DNA of 64,000 bases from Gracilaria gracilis (taxonomy: Eukaryota; Rhodophyta; Florideophyceae; Gracilariales; Gracilariaceae). Below are positions 1 to 11,132 of the stretch, in pieces. A model generated the notes under the pieces. That model saw nothing but the letters and a program-made list of their open reading frames with translations. It made no database searches and was not told the DNA's origin. How positions within the stretch are numbered: position 1 is the stretch's first letter; each line of letters begins with the position of its first letter. The translations under genes and the position numbers were made by a program. The DNA is taken from the NCBI GenBank assembly GCA_030374805.1, contig JARGSG010000197.1, positions 992,001 to 1,056,000 of the forward strand, read 5' to 3'.

Positions 1-2602
1 CGGGCGGCTCGGCGGAAAACAACCTGCACATCGGCTGGATGGGTACACTGTACGGATAGATACAGATATACGCGCGCAGTGATGCAGAGCGATTTGTGTT
101 TAATAGAGAGAGCGAGAAAGGTACAACGACGGGTGACAAGTGTGTGCGTTAAGCCAAAGATTTGAAATTTGGATTGCTCGGGAAGTGAGGCCGCGTTGGT
201 TGTAGAAGTGCTCACCGGCGACGGGCGAGGAAGGAGGCCTTGCGCGAGGGGGAGGCAGCAGGGGCTGCGCGGTGAGGTTGGGCAAGGATTGTGCAGCTCA
301 AATGGCAGGTAGTTGAACAACGCTCGAGTTGTGGGCAACAGCTCTTCGGCGGCGGCGGGGGGAGGGGGGGGACAGGGGTGGATGCGGAGGGCTGAGGGGA
401 AGCCTATATTGGGTGGACCACCACTGAATGTCTTTGACATCAAGCTGGTGCCGATGCGAGGCGGGGCAGAGGAAACGGCGGCTTAGAGCTGAGGCTGGAC
501 TGCGAGGCGCCGGCAGTGGAGGGGCTGAGGTAACAGGGTGGCGAATCGCCGTGGGAGCAAGATCGGCTAGTCGCCGTGGGCAACAGGAAGGGCGGATGAC
601 GCTGCGGGCAGGCGCGACGATGATGGCGGCGGGTCGCGGCGGCGCGCGCGAGCTGACGCCAGATGGCTTTTGGCTGCGCCACCACGCGCTGGCTGACGCC
701 GTCGCGCCGCGCGCGGCCCGCGACACGTCATTTGGCCACGGCCGCCGCAGCCGCCACCGCGGCGCGCGCATCGGCGGCGCGTGCAAGTGCGGCTGGGCCC
801 GCGCAGCGCTGGCTGCTGCTCAACACGGCGGCGAAGGAGCTCGGCGCCGCGTGTAAATTGCCGCCGCGTAGCGTTGCGCGCGCGCTCCGCGCTCCGCGCT
901 CCGCGCTCGGCTGAGGCGGAGCGTGGCGCTCCCCATCGGCGGCTAACTTTACATATCCTTTACACACATGCCGTTCGAGCGCTCCTCGAGTGCTCTCTTT
1001 AGCTCCGCCATCTGTTTGGCTGAGTCACCGCTTCAAAACAAATGCGATGCACGGCGCGTTTTCGTCCGCCAGGCGTCGCCTTCTGAACTAACCCTCCGAT
1101 TGTCTGGGAATCGATCCTACACCGCGCGTATGACCTAATCCTGTTCACTTTATTCGCTCATACAGTCGCTATCAGCTCCACTGTTGCATAACAGCTGTGC
1201 TTCGATCCGCAAACGCGTACGGCTCCTGCAAGCCGCTGCATGCATCTTTTTCAAACGATCCTTGACTTATGAAATGCGTCGCCCTCAGCTTCGGACTCCT
1301 ACACTGTTCCACCAGGCGCTCATGCAGCCACTGCACCCGGTACGTATCGTTGAACTACAACACCCTCATTCAATACACTGTATTCACATACAAGCGAGCT
1401 GGCAAGCACCTCCTCCACTTGTACTTGCCAAATTCAATCGCTCATACAAGCATACTTTTCGATCTGTAAAGCGGACTTGCGTCATAAACGTATTTCAAAC
1501 ATGACGCAACTCACTACTTGTACCCTTCCACTTCAGTGCTGCTTGGTGCCGACAGCTCACTGAATCGCGTAATTCAATGGCCCGGCTTCGGGACAAGCCT
1601 GTGATTACAATCAGTGTCCACCGAGAAAGAAAAGGGTAGCCACCTCTAGCTAGCTTCCGCAAAACTGCTTGTGCTTCAGAACAGGAAGCGAAGAGATAAA
1701 AGCTGGCTCTCGCCTCTCTACGAAACTGCATTGTGCTTGATGTACATCCTAGAGCTGTCTGTAGCCAGAAAGGCGTATTCTCAGGACCACGAAATAAGGT
1801 TGCACAAGAAGCGCGATAGACACATGCGTGGTTGGAAGTGTTGTGGTTTGGGTTGTCCATGATGATGATGATGATGAAGCGCAAATGCGCGTTCAATCAC
1901 TGTATGATGCATAGTGCACTGCACGCAGCTGCGGACGCAGCCGGCTGCTATCGCTGTTACCGTACAGTAGAACGTTACCCTAAATTTGATGCAGGCGCGT
2001 TTTTAAACATCAGCACATTTAATGGGCTGTCATGCTAACAGCGACCGTTTCTCGCAGCTACAGCTAACGTTACGCATTCACAAATGCAATGCGACCGCGA
2101 CTGCCATCAACGGTGCACTCTCACAACAAAATGATGCGGAGAGTCTCCTTCGCTTGCCTTCTTTTCTTTTTCTGCACCTTTCTCCACTGCCAGCAGCGGT
2201 GCATCGTGTTGAGCAATGCGATTGTTTCGGATTGCTCCCTCCATCTTTATACGAGAACGCATACGCCTGCCGCCTCCAGCCAGCGGTTATTACATGTTAT
2301 CCAAACACCACATCCAATGCAAGGCAGTATTGCTCACGTAGTGTGACAGCAATACTCTGCACATCAAAAGCAATACGCTTTCAAACACACTCTTTTACCA
2401 ATATACATCGCAATACCACCACTATTGCAATGCTATTGCATTTCAATGAATTGGCACCCACCCCTGCTTCCAGCCAAGTTAGTAGTACAATACCTGCAAA
2501 CATTTCTCTCCGAGTCTCTCACCGAGCTGGCCATGTTGTTAAGCGTGTCCTTGCATGCTCGTATCAATTTCTACCGTACAACACCACCAATACCGATTGC
2601 TG
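1..2602. other. Gene-free leading stretch with GC-rich block
   Basis: I see no protein with recognisable features on either strand. About 640-930 is very GC-rich, with repeats of a CTCCGCG-like unit near 885-910, so the many overlapping Ala/Arg-rich open frames there are explained by composition. A short ATG microsatellite (about six units) lies at 1859-1877. The remainder is AT-richer sequence with short unrelated open frames and could hold the 3' region of the ligase gene that ends at 2603. Confidence 0.5.
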
Positions 2603-5600
2603 TCATTGCTCTTGGGCAGGAACCCCTTGTTGGGTATCACCAAAGTTGTAAAGGCGTTTCCCTACAAGGTACTTATCATCTCGTATTGAATCGTGTAAAT
2701 CTCGTAGCACTGACATCGAGTATCGAAACGCTTCAAATGAGCAATAAAAGCAAGCCACGACTAAGTAAGCGTATCGATAAACCTGATCCGAAACCCATTG
2801 CGCGACGCCCAACAGTGGCAGAACTCCGCGGGATATAGAATACGGTATACACAGAGCTGTCAGAGACCACCCCAACACCGGTAATACCACCTCTCTCATT
2901 GTACGAGAAAAGTTCACGTCGATACCTTGCAGGTCTCCTTCTTTAGCTCGAAGCACTCTCTCTCTCCATTTTGCCCCAAGACCGCCAGTTGCAGCGATAC
3001 AAGACCATACCTTCAGCAGCAGCAACCCTAAAGCCCAGTCCTGATGAAGGCAAAAGTATGGCGTTTCATTGTGTGAGACACGTATTGGAACAAAGATCAA
3101 CTCGAATAAAAGCCCAGTCATCAGCGGTATTACCCCCAACCATATTGATATTATCACGGTGCCTTTCGCGACAAGTACAAGGTATGGCATGCTCAGGGAG
3201 ATCATTGTCATTGTATCCAGAGTTCTGAAATATCGCGCCAATTTGCACATCCCATTGATAGTACCCAAAAGAACATTCAAACCCAGAAGGAAGGGGTGCA
3301 GGTCATGGCGAACAGCAAGACCGACGACACTCATGAGCCATCTTCCGAGGATTGTTGGTACTGCAACAAGTGAGCTTTCTACTACAACAAGTGTAGCCCA
3401 CGCTGCTACTATCATCAGCGCGGCCCGAAAAGCGATGAATCTTCGTTGATCCTCATTTTCTTCGAGGAATACGTCTTCCATATCGACATTGTCGGCATGC
3501 GCTTCATGCTCTGGGCCAAACACACGAGGTACTGCATCAAGTTCAGGAAATCGATCCTGCGCAGCACCGTTTGCATTAGGTGGGGGTGGATTTTCGTTCG
3601 TATTTTCGCCCTTCACGACAAGGTCACGAATACCCAAAAAGGAGGATACCCCACGGATCCAACCAGAAATAAGAAGTTGAAGTGAGAGCTCTGGTCTGCC
3701 AAAGTACAGGAGACGGATAAGAGGACCAATAAGCAAATTCCCGAAAGGCACATCTATGAGTATATGTGAAAAGTCTTCCGAACGGAAAGGAAACACATGA
3801 GGTAGCAGATTCAAACAGAGTTGCCCGGGAACATAGACAAGCGCCATAATAAGGGGAACGTAGATTAAGACACTAAGGCACATCCTTCGAGCATGCCTAG
3901 ATAATGGCTTCTCAACAAGCTCACGGAATGGATGGAATTCAGGGTCGTCGGGATTTCTCAAGAACCACAAGAGCTCTGGTCGAATGACTTCGCGCAAAAG
4001 AGAAATGAACAACGAAATATGTGCCATGTAAACTATCCCTAGCACCCAGTGGCCGCTTGTACATGCCCATGGTGACTGACGGCAGTAACTCATTCTGGAC
4101 TGGGTTGTTCCTCCAAACAACTCCAGGGTGCAAATATCAAGCCACCAGCCACATCCAAGAGGAAATACGCCGAACTCGAACAAGATAAGCACGACAATCT
4201 TGATGAAGGTGGCGACATACCTTAACATTCGTGCAATCTGCCGCGTGATCGGAGAATCAAGTCTGGGATACCGATGTCGTAGTAAAGAAATGGCACCAAT
4301 GTACGCAACAGATACAAGGGCAATCATTCCATACCCGAGAAGCACAATCAAAAAGTTGTCGATGTAGGACACTAGGGGTTGATCTTCTTGCTCAGTAGCA
4401 CTCTGTATCATTGTTTGATTCACCAACGTTTGAGTGTCCCCATTGAACAAAGACCCAGTATTCAAAACTTGAGAAGTTTCTTGAATACGGGAAGAAGAGG
4501 AGCCCTCCGCCTTCAACGCTGTGGAGACGTTGCGAATGGTAGTTGTGCCCGCCGCTGAAAAACTTGAAGATTGGCTCACGAGCGACATCAAAAAGTGCAT
4601 AGAGAGGCTTTGTGCGACATCGCTGACGCGAATTGGAAACGATTGGACAGCAAATAGACGAAGCGCAAGACGCCCAATGAGAAGTGGGATGAGGGTAAAG
4701 ATACCAAGGAAGATAGCATTAGAAATCAGAACAGTTCCTGCATTGTCAAACAAGTTTCGAATATGACCACGTAGTCCGACTACTTCCTCAAGTGGTACTT
4801 CATCGGGATCAAGTTCGAAAAGGCCGAAAAACGCTCCGCCATCACCTCTAGCATCCTGATCTTCATCTTCTACTTCATCGGGAAGATCGTCTGGGGGCCT
4901 TTGCATGCGCGCCAGTTGGGCAGGATTTTCAATTGCATGTCCGTGAAGTAGCACGTCTTCAAAATCTTCGTCTTCTATGTAATCGCTGCTGCTCGCGTAA
5001 GCATCACTTTCTCCAGCAGGGTAGCCCATCATATCGCGCTCGCCCGGGTCGGAGTGGGGGCGTCCATCCTCATTTTCTAATTCGAGATCTACGTCTGCGT
5101 CGTCAATTTCGTTCTCATCATGCTCGTCAGTAAAGAAGTCATACGTATCGCGTACGAGTTCGTCAACTTCATCAACTAGCTCTTCGTTGAGGTCGTGTTC
5201 TACGTCCATGTCATCATTGTCTGATAATTCAAGAGCTCCATCTCGACCGATACGGCGTCGAGGAGGGGGACCGACTCCGTTGGCTTCGTTCATTTGGTCA
5301 TCGTCATCATCTAATGGAGGCCAGTCATTCTCATCATCGGCATCATCATGATGGAGAAGGTCTTGATGTGCATCGTCGTCGGCAAACATATGAAAAGCAT
5401 CGTCTTCGTCTTCGCCGGCTTCCTGTGGCAAATGGCGCACATACTCGCGTAAGGAGGAGACACCAAGAAAAACGAATACTATTCCCGCCGACAGAAGAAA
5501 TCCATAGAAAGCGTCGGTAACAATGCCGGCAGGACCTCTCGACGCTAACAGAGAAGGTAGTTGCGTGGGTGAGTTAATAAACAGTGCATACCAGGTCCAA

Positions 5601-5938
5601 CAAGTACCAATGGGCAAGAAGAAAAGCCAGACGGCAAAGACAAGAATTATTCTGGCAGCAGTCTTAATTGTCTTCTTGAGAAGGGTGATAACGCCGGAAA
5701 GAAACTCATAAGTTGGTAAGGCGGACGGTGTATTCGGTTGATATAAAGGCTCAAAGCGGAAAGAATGATTGCATAACTCGCATCGCGTTGAGCCGGACTG
5801 AGCGAGCCAGTTGACAAGACAATCTTCGTGTGTAAATTTGATGGAGCCGGAGCAGCGACAGGGATGTAACAATGGACGACCAGGTTCATCCTCGCCGCGG
5901 CAAATGCGGCATTCTCGTTCTACGTCAGCCTCCGCCAT
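2603..5938 (-). CDS. Doa10/MARCH6-type membrane RING-CH E3 ubiquitin ligase
   Basis: This 1111-residue protein starts with a RING-CH (C4HC3) finger: C10, C13, C27, C29, H37, C40, C53 and C56, followed directly by hydrophobic segments. That arrangement is the signature of Doa10 (yeast), MARCH6/TEB4 (animals) and SUD1 (plants), polytopic ligases of the ER membrane that ubiquitinate misfolded and sterol-pathway proteins for ERAD. Residues about 165-380 form a very acidic Asp/Glu-rich linker, and the rest carries many more membrane segments up to the C terminus. The length lies between human MARCH6 (about 910) and yeast Doa10 (about 1319). The ATG at 5938 sits just before the finger with no in-frame upstream domain, which supports the start. 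ER location and role are inferred from the family. Confidence 0.93.
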   Translation of the reverse strand: MAEADVERECRICRGEDEPGRPLLHPCRCSGSIKFTHEDCLVNWLAQSGSTRCELCNHSFRFEPLYQPNTPSALPTYEFLSGVITLLKKTIKTAARIILVFAVWLFFLPIGTCWTWYALFINSPTQLPSLLASRGPAGIVTDAFYGFLLSAGIVFVFLGVSSLREYVRHLPQEAGEDEDDAFHMFADDDAHQDLLHHDDADDENDWPPLDDDDDQMNEANGVGPPPRRRIGRDGALELSDNDDMDVEHDLNEELVDEVDELVRDTYDFFTDEHDENEIDDADVDLELENEDGRPHSDPGERDMMGYPAGESDAYASSSDYIEDEDFEDVLLHGHAIENPAQLARMQRPPDDLPDEVEDEDQDARGDGGAFFGLFELDPDEVPLEEVVGLRGHIRNLFDNAGTVLISNAIFLGIFTLIPLLIGRLALRLFAVQSFPIRVSDVAQSLSMHFLMSLVSQSSSFSAAGTTTIRNVSTALKAEGSSSSRIQETSQVLNTGSLFNGDTQTLVNQTMIQSATEQEDQPLVSYIDNFLIVLLGYGMIALVSVAYIGAISLLRHRYPRLDSPITRQIARMLRYVATFIKIVVLILFEFGVFPLGCGWWLDICTLELFGGTTQSRMSYCRQSPWACTSGHWVLGIVYMAHISLFISLLREVIRPELLWFLRNPDDPEFHPFRELVEKPLSRHARRMCLSVLIYVPLIMALVYVPGQLCLNLLPHVFPFRSEDFSHILIDVPFGNLLIGPLIRLLYFGRPELSLQLLISGWIRGVSSFLGIRDLVVKGENTNENPPPPNANGAAQDRFPELDAVPRVFGPEHEAHADNVDMEDVFLEENEDQRRFIAFRAALMIVAAWATLVVVESSLVAVPTILGRWLMSVVGLAVRHDLHPFLLGLNVLLGTINGMCKLARYFRTLDTMTMISLSMPYLVLVAKGTVIISIWLGVIPLMTGLLFELIFVPIRVSHNETPYFCLHQDWALGLLLLKVWSCIAATGGLGAKWRERVLRAKEGDLQGIDVNFSRTMREVVLPVLGWSLTALCIPYSISRGVLPLLGVAQWVSDQVYRYAYLVVACFYCSFEAFRYSMSVLRDLHDSIRDDKYLVGKRLYNFGDTQQGVPAQEQ

Positions 5939-6414
5939 TCGTTTGTCTGCGAAGAAAAATCATTGACTTTGAAGACGGGGCGAGTTTGAAATCAGGATGA
6001 TTGTGGTGAGGTGGTGATCAGGTGTGTGCGCTCAAGAGGTCGTTAGATACTGAAGCGTATACCGCGGGCGACGACTGTAGCAGCGGGGTGCGGGGAGCGG
6101 GGTGAAAGCGGCAGACGGCTTGTAGCAGAAGGAGAGAGTTGGAAGGTAAGTGTACAACGGTAGCGGTGGACGAGGGGAGGCGATACCCAACCGAACGAAG
6201 AATGGTCCAAGTTGTACAGACACATACAGTCGCTGCACATCAAATCGTGGCGTTCCAGTCTTTCAGCATTCTGGAAGAATGTTCTTCTGCGCCGTTCCAG
6301 CAAGGTTTTTCACATCACCAGAAAAGCTTCGTGCCAAAGCACAATTGGGTTGTTGGTACAACGGTACACGACGCACAGTTGGCACGGCGCAGTGCCTGTT
6401 TACTCCGTTGCTCT
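5939..6414. other. Intergenic region between two minus-strand genes
   Basis: It holds the 5' side of the Doa10-like gene and the 3' side of the fucosyltransferase-like gene. I see no coding signal or clear repeat. Confidence 0.5.
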
Positions 6415-7776
6415 TCAATGTTGGAGTTCCAGAGCGCATTGCTCGAACGAAAGCTGCTTGTGGAGGCGAATGGCGCCCATCCACACGGCCAAGTCGGCAT
6501 AGCCGGACTTGAGACTGATCATTGCTTCGCCTCCCGCCAGCATTGCCAGTTCAACGAATGTGCTCATGAACAAGTCGTGGTCCTGTTCACTGTCGCTTTG
6601 CAACTCTCGTACGTGCCGCACGGCGCATCCACCGTGCATCACCCGCGTATCCCTGTCGCATCCACTGCACAATCGCAGCTCGTCCTTCAGCAAGTAGCGC
6701 ATCTCCCTCGTGTCCGATGCAATGAAGAAGCCTTTCACGTCTTCCCCGACTCCCTTTGCAGCCGCTTTTGCGTGCCACGCCATGCATTTTGCCACCTCCC
6801 TCATACGCAGGCCATGAGTACTGAAGTTGAAACGCTGCGGCGAGTCGCTCTCTATGGCACTTCCAAGTCTTGCGTGGATTGAAATGTAACGCATCACTTG
6901 CGCTTCTTTCTGCTCGTGGTTGAAACAAAGCACGCACGGAAAGCACGCGTTTTGCCCACGTCGCACCTGATCTACACTCCATCGGAGTTGCTCCGACGTT
7001 CGAAGTACAGCCCCCAAGATCATTGAGTACGCATCTGCGGGGCGTACCTTCTCGTTCACTTCCCGTAACGACCATAACTGAAAGGATATGGCCAACTTCG
7101 GATGTGATCGCCACAAGTCCGCAAACAGCTTCCACTCCGGAAATCGATTCACCACCATGAACACCGTGCTGATGTTACCGGCAACCACCTTCAAGTCGGA
7201 GAAGCTGGCCTCGCGAATATGTATACTGTCTCGTCTGCCGTTAGCCTTCCGTTGTGAATGCGCAAACACAAATTCGTCATAAGAAAAATTGCTTCCGCCA
7301 GCATCTGAATCTAGCACATGATGCAGCGGAAATGGCTTTTCCCAATCTATCAGCAAAACCCTTCTAGTCGCTACGGCAAGCAAGTAAGCCTGAACTACGC
7401 CTCGAAGACGATCCCCCAGACCAGCCCATAGCTTTCCCTTAAAGACCAGGGTGCGAATCACTGCATGCTCGCTGCTGCTCATCTCCGCTTTCAGTCTCGC
7501 TTTTTTGTGAAACTCCAGGTAGTCATCGATTAACAAGCGCTGTAGCGCTAGTGTTTCCTTCTCCAACGAGGCTGGTTTAACAGGAATCGTCGCATTTTCG
7601 AACGGCAACCCAATCGTCAATTGGGGTTCGCTAGCGTGCTCAACACCGCCGTACGCAAAGAATGAATGGACGAGCAATATCGCCCAGATCAACGTTGCAT
7701 TCCTGAATAGGGTTCTAAAGCAGGTAGAACCATTTTCACCAACCTTTGAATTCTTTGCATGTCTGCGGAATGGCAT
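6415..7776 (-). CDS. Fucosyltransferase-like type II membrane protein
   Basis: The 453-residue protein has a basic N terminus, one membrane anchor at about residues 26-42 and a lumenal domain, the layout of a Golgi glycosyltransferase. The motif GLGDRLRG (119-126) after a hydrophobic beta strand, a later SIHARLG, an FFIASDT strand and the C-terminal FVELAMLAGG...SGYADLA segment match the GDP-fucose-binding architecture shared by NodZ/FUT8-like and plant/POFUT-type fucosyltransferases. I infer transfer of fucose or a related sugar to a glycan; neither acceptor nor exact GT family can be set by eye. The next gene on the same strand is an FkbM methyltransferase, and a GT90 enzyme follows, so this is a small glycan neighbourhood. 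The ATG at 7776 precedes the anchor and is a sensible start. Confidence 0.72.
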   Translation of the reverse strand: MPFRRHAKNSKVGENGSTCFRTLFRNATLIWAILLVHSFFAYGGVEHASEPQLTIGLPFENATIPVKPASLEKETLALQRLLIDDYLEFHKKARLKAEMSSSEHAVIRTLVFKGKLWAGLGDRLRGVVQAYLLAVATRRVLLIDWEKPFPLHHVLDSDAGGSNFSYDEFVFAHSQRKANGRRDSIHIREASFSDLKVVAGNISTVFMVVNRFPEWKLFADLWRSHPKLAISFQLWSLREVNEKVRPADAYSMILGAVLRTSEQLRWSVDQVRRGQNACFPCVLCFNHEQKEAQVMRYISIHARLGSAIESDSPQRFNFSTHGLRMREVAKCMAWHAKAAAKGVGEDVKGFFIASDTREMRYLLKDELRLCSGCDRDTRVMHGGCAVRHVRELQSDSEQDHDLFMSTFVELAMLAGGEAMISLKSGYADLAVWMGAIRLHKQLSFEQCALELQH

Positions 7777-9425
7777 ATTCGTCTACTGAGCTGAACAAGA
7801 GGTCAGTTACATTTTGAGTCGTTAGGAGGCGCTGCAAATGCTGTTACTTCTCAGAATCGATTGGTATTGTCCCAGGAAGCGCGATCACCTCTTCTTGTTA
7901 CTATAGACCATTGGCCCGGCTGGTATGTGACTGCAGGAACCATTGTAGGGATACAAATCAAGCAAGGGTTTTGAACACACAAAAGGAGTTTGTGGATTCC
8001 TCTCTTTCGCCATTTGGTATTGGGCTACGTACCTGACTAGACATCCGTTTATTCGCCATCAACATGTGAGAGGTGCTTTCTTTAGAAACATTCAAGGGAT
8101 CCTTGAGATAGATTGTTTGTCAAACAAAGCTTGTATAACTCTGGGGGAGGAAAGGCCATCGGTTTCAGTCTGCAACAGAGAAGGACGGAGCAACAATTTG
8201 AACGATAGTGGTCAATCAAGTACTACGGTTTTGGAGGAAAGTTCATCCTTCCTTTTGTCGTGTTTGAATAGCTTATACATTGGAAGATGTGTGCATTGTA
8301 GACCTGCGTGTCTATGACTGGCCGACTACTGAAGAATTACACCGAAGGTACAAGACTTTAGGATTTGAAGAGCAGTCTACAAGAGCAGTTATTGTGTCTA
8401 GAACAGCCAGTCTGGGTTAGTCTTGAAGCCCTTAGTGTCGTCAGGTGATCTTCGGGACTAAACAACTTCACACGCGAGCTGCTCGGGTTTAAGGGAAAAC
8501 TGGACGAATTCACACTTTGCGAACCTTAAATAGAAGCACATCAGTAAGAAACTCTCTCACGCATCATGTCGGGTAAAGGTGGCTTCAACACGGTTAGTGT
8601 AATGGCTGGACGTATGAAGACCTATGCATAATCTGAAACTAAAGCTTCCTGACATCGAGAGCACCCTTACCATCGGGAACTTTGGAAATTACCTTTGAGG
8701 GTAACTTACAAGTCTTGTCCCAATCGGCGATTGGCAATCGCTCTATACGCAGATGACTACTTTCTGACTTTCAATGACCTGTTGCAATTGAAAGTGTCTG
8801 ACTTCGTGACTTAGAACCCAAGAAGAAAGTAGTGAGAAATACACCCCTAGTGCTTGTGATTGATGTCTGTGCGTATATGGTAGTGATGTAAACGTACTCT
8901 CTCTTTCTATGGTACAGGCTAGTAGTGTCCCTATTTGCCTGCTCAACTCTACTTTCGCTTTCCGCTGTCAACTACGCCCGTTTTTGGTGCTCTTGCCTCT
9001 CTGGATGTGTTTGTAAGTGGACTTCGATTCAAGAAGTGGCTGTCGAAACGTTGCTTCGATGATAAGTTACACGAGCAAAATGCCAGTTCGCGACGTTACA
9101 AAACTTTCTGTATACCTCGTTCGGGTTCATCTGCGTCACATCCAAGCCGTCACCATCGACTTTGCTCACATCATCCAAAGATGTGGGACACCAACACGTG
9201 CAATGGAACAGGCGGATCTTCATACGCATGGGAGACGAGCACTCAATAGAGGAAATAACTACCCTTGGTAGTCCACGAAGAGGACTGCCACGGGTTAGGA
9301 AGGTTATGTACAGACAATAGGGTCTCCAAAATGGAACGCAGCAAGAACAAAACCGATTTCTTGGAATACGGTCTCAACTTCCAAGGAGTGGCCAACCTTC
9401 TTTGTGCCAAGTCTTCTCGCCGCCC
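7777..9425. other. Gene-free intergenic region
   Basis: This is about 1.65 kb with only short unsupported open frames. It contains the perfect short palindrome ACTACCCTTGGTAGT at 9258-9272, which recurs near 45.9 kb. An ATG near 8567 opens a 21-codon frame starting MSGKGG but it does not continue as a histone. Confidence 0.5.
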
Positions 9426-10502
9426 TCATAAGTTTTGTCCGCTCTTATAGTAGAAGATATCCCGACAACCCCCGGGCGGATATTGTTCATAGCTCAGTGG
9501 CGTTCCCTTCACCACAAATCGTTCATTTTCCACGTCAATGAGAGGTCTGCAATAAGCATTGTAGCCCAAATCTACTACCACAAGCTGATAAATATCCTTC
9601 GGGTTTACGCCTGACTTGCGCATCAACTTGGGATCGCTCTCGGCCATGATCACCAGCTCACCCGGTTTCGTTTTCGCCATGTACTCTCTCAATCCTCGCA
9701 ACACGAACAGCTCGTGACCCTGTGTGTCGATTTTGATCAGATCGGGCTTGAAGCCGCCCTCGCTTAACAGTTTGTCTCCTGTGAGAAGGTTTACCTGCTC
9801 TCCATGATCCTTTCCGCCAACATTTGCTGTGGCTGCTGACTCGCTCAATGCAGCATTATCCTCACGACCTTCAGGAACGAATATTTCCATACTGCCTTCT
9901 TTGTCACTCAAAGCGGCTTTCAGCAGTAAGAATCCTGCGTGTCCCAACCAACCATTCAAATTTGCAGTCATGCACAAGTGGTCTATATTGAAACCTACGG
10001 GTTCGACTGCGACTACTGTGTGAGTCTGCGCCATCGCTAGAGTGGGAAACGTCACCTTTCCTATGTTTGCCCCCACGTCCAAGAGTGTGGCCGACCTTTT
10101 CAACTTGCTCATCATTCTCACGGCCTCATGAGTTCGGATAGCCACCACTTCGTGCTCAAAGAATTTTTCTCCAGTCCATGCTGCGTATGAGACATTCACT
10201 CCCCGTACACGGGCGTCGAACGTTCGTCCCAAGCCATACGACGGGTTTGGCCTGCAATGACGGACTACGGATTTCGTGTAGCTGCTCGCTTTTTCTCGCC
10301 CATGTCTGGATAGCATATCATTGTCGGAGGTGCTGGCAATCAATACGAGGACGCAGGCGATAATCACGACGAGGGAAATTGTTCTCGCATTGCGTCGAAT
10401 CCCAAGAAATGCTGTTATCGATAGTTTTGAAATGATCTTAACGATGTTTTCAGCGATCCTGCGCGGTGTTCCACGCTTTTCTTCGCTCTTCATTGACCCC
10501 AT
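9426..10502 (-). CDS. FkbM-family SAM-dependent methyltransferase, membrane-anchored
   Basis: The protein has 358 residues. A membrane segment at about 42-57 follows a basic N terminus. The catalytic domain starts near 110 and carries the SAM-binding motif LLDVGANIGK (140-149), a downstream VVAVEP strand, and the FkbM-type DLIKIDTQGHE block with ESDPKLM and the C-terminal DIFYY. FkbM (Methyltransf_21) enzymes O-methylate small molecules and sugars; with a type II anchor I infer action in the Golgi lumen. Red algal galactans are heavily O-methylated, so a wall polysaccharide is a reasonable but unproven substrate. It lies between a fucosyltransferase-like gene and a GT90 gene. Confidence 0.85.
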   Translation of the reverse strand: MGSMKSEEKRGTPRRIAENIVKIISKLSITAFLGIRRNARTISLVVIIACVLVLIASTSDNDMLSRHGREKASSYTKSVVRHCRPNPSYGLGRTFDARVRGVNVSYAAWTGEKFFEHEVVAIRTHEAVRMMSKLKRSATLLDVGANIGKVTFPTLAMAQTHTVVAVEPVGFNIDHLCMTANLNGWLGHAGFLLLKAALSDKEGSMEIFVPEGREDNAALSESAATANVGGKDHGEQVNLLTGDKLLSEGGFKPDLIKIDTQGHELFVLRGLREYMAKTKPGELVIMAESDPKLMRKSGVNPKDIYQLVVVDLGYNAYCRPLIDVENERFVVKGTPLSYEQYPPGGCRDIFYYKSGQNL

Positions 10503-11106
10503 ACTTCAATTTCGAGTATCGCCAAATACAGTTGGATGAAACTGCTTGAGAGCTGTCTTTCTTCGTACAGTTTTTCGTTATTGCTCAATTCGTTGCTTCT
10601 AACCTGGTTTTCCACATGCCTCTCTCCGGACCAGAGACAGCGGCAACATGGCTGACCGGCCAGCCACAGTGCTCCATGCTAAATTCATTGAGTTCCATGG
10701 CGATCTTCACTGAGCGGGCCAGTACCGGCCTCTTCTGCAGAAATCCAGCTCAAATGGCCCATGACACTTTTTCGAATACTTAGTCAAAGGTTGACTGATG
10801 TCCTATGCGATGAGGGTGCATTTTCCCGTACACGCTTCAAGAAAGACGACTCGGACGATTTTCTACATCAAAGCTTCTGGCTCTTAAATCGAAGCTAGAT
10901 CGAAATATGTGGTAGCTTCACGGCCACAACTTGCGTTTCGCATCCGAAGAACGGCACAAGATCACGCGACATATACTATACAAGACAGCATTTGGTATCA
11001 ACAACAAAAACCGAATGGGCTTGACTTGTCAGATAGAGCGAAGCCACCTGACTCCTTCTATTCGATGACGAAAATGGTTCATGGTTTTCCGCTATAAAAA
11101 GCTGCA
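10503..11106. promoter_or_regulatory. Divergent intergenic region with TATA-like box
   Basis: This separates the minus-strand FkbM gene from the plus-strand GT90 gene and must hold both promoters. A TATA-like CTATAAAAA lies at 11092-11100. It is only about 15 bases before an ATG at 11107, which is too close for that ATG to sit far inside the transcript and complicates the start of the next gene. Confidence 0.4.
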
Positions 11107-11132
11107 ATGAGCGGCCGCCAACGATATTCCTT

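Noticed and set aside
428..1002. Overlapping Ala/Arg-rich open frames on both strands
   Set aside because: High GC content gives open frames by chance; no motif, no Met context and no partner domain.
8567..8632. Possible histone start (MSGKGG) after a TATA-like AT-rich stretch
   Set aside because: The frame stops after 21 codons and nothing downstream reads as a histone in any frame.
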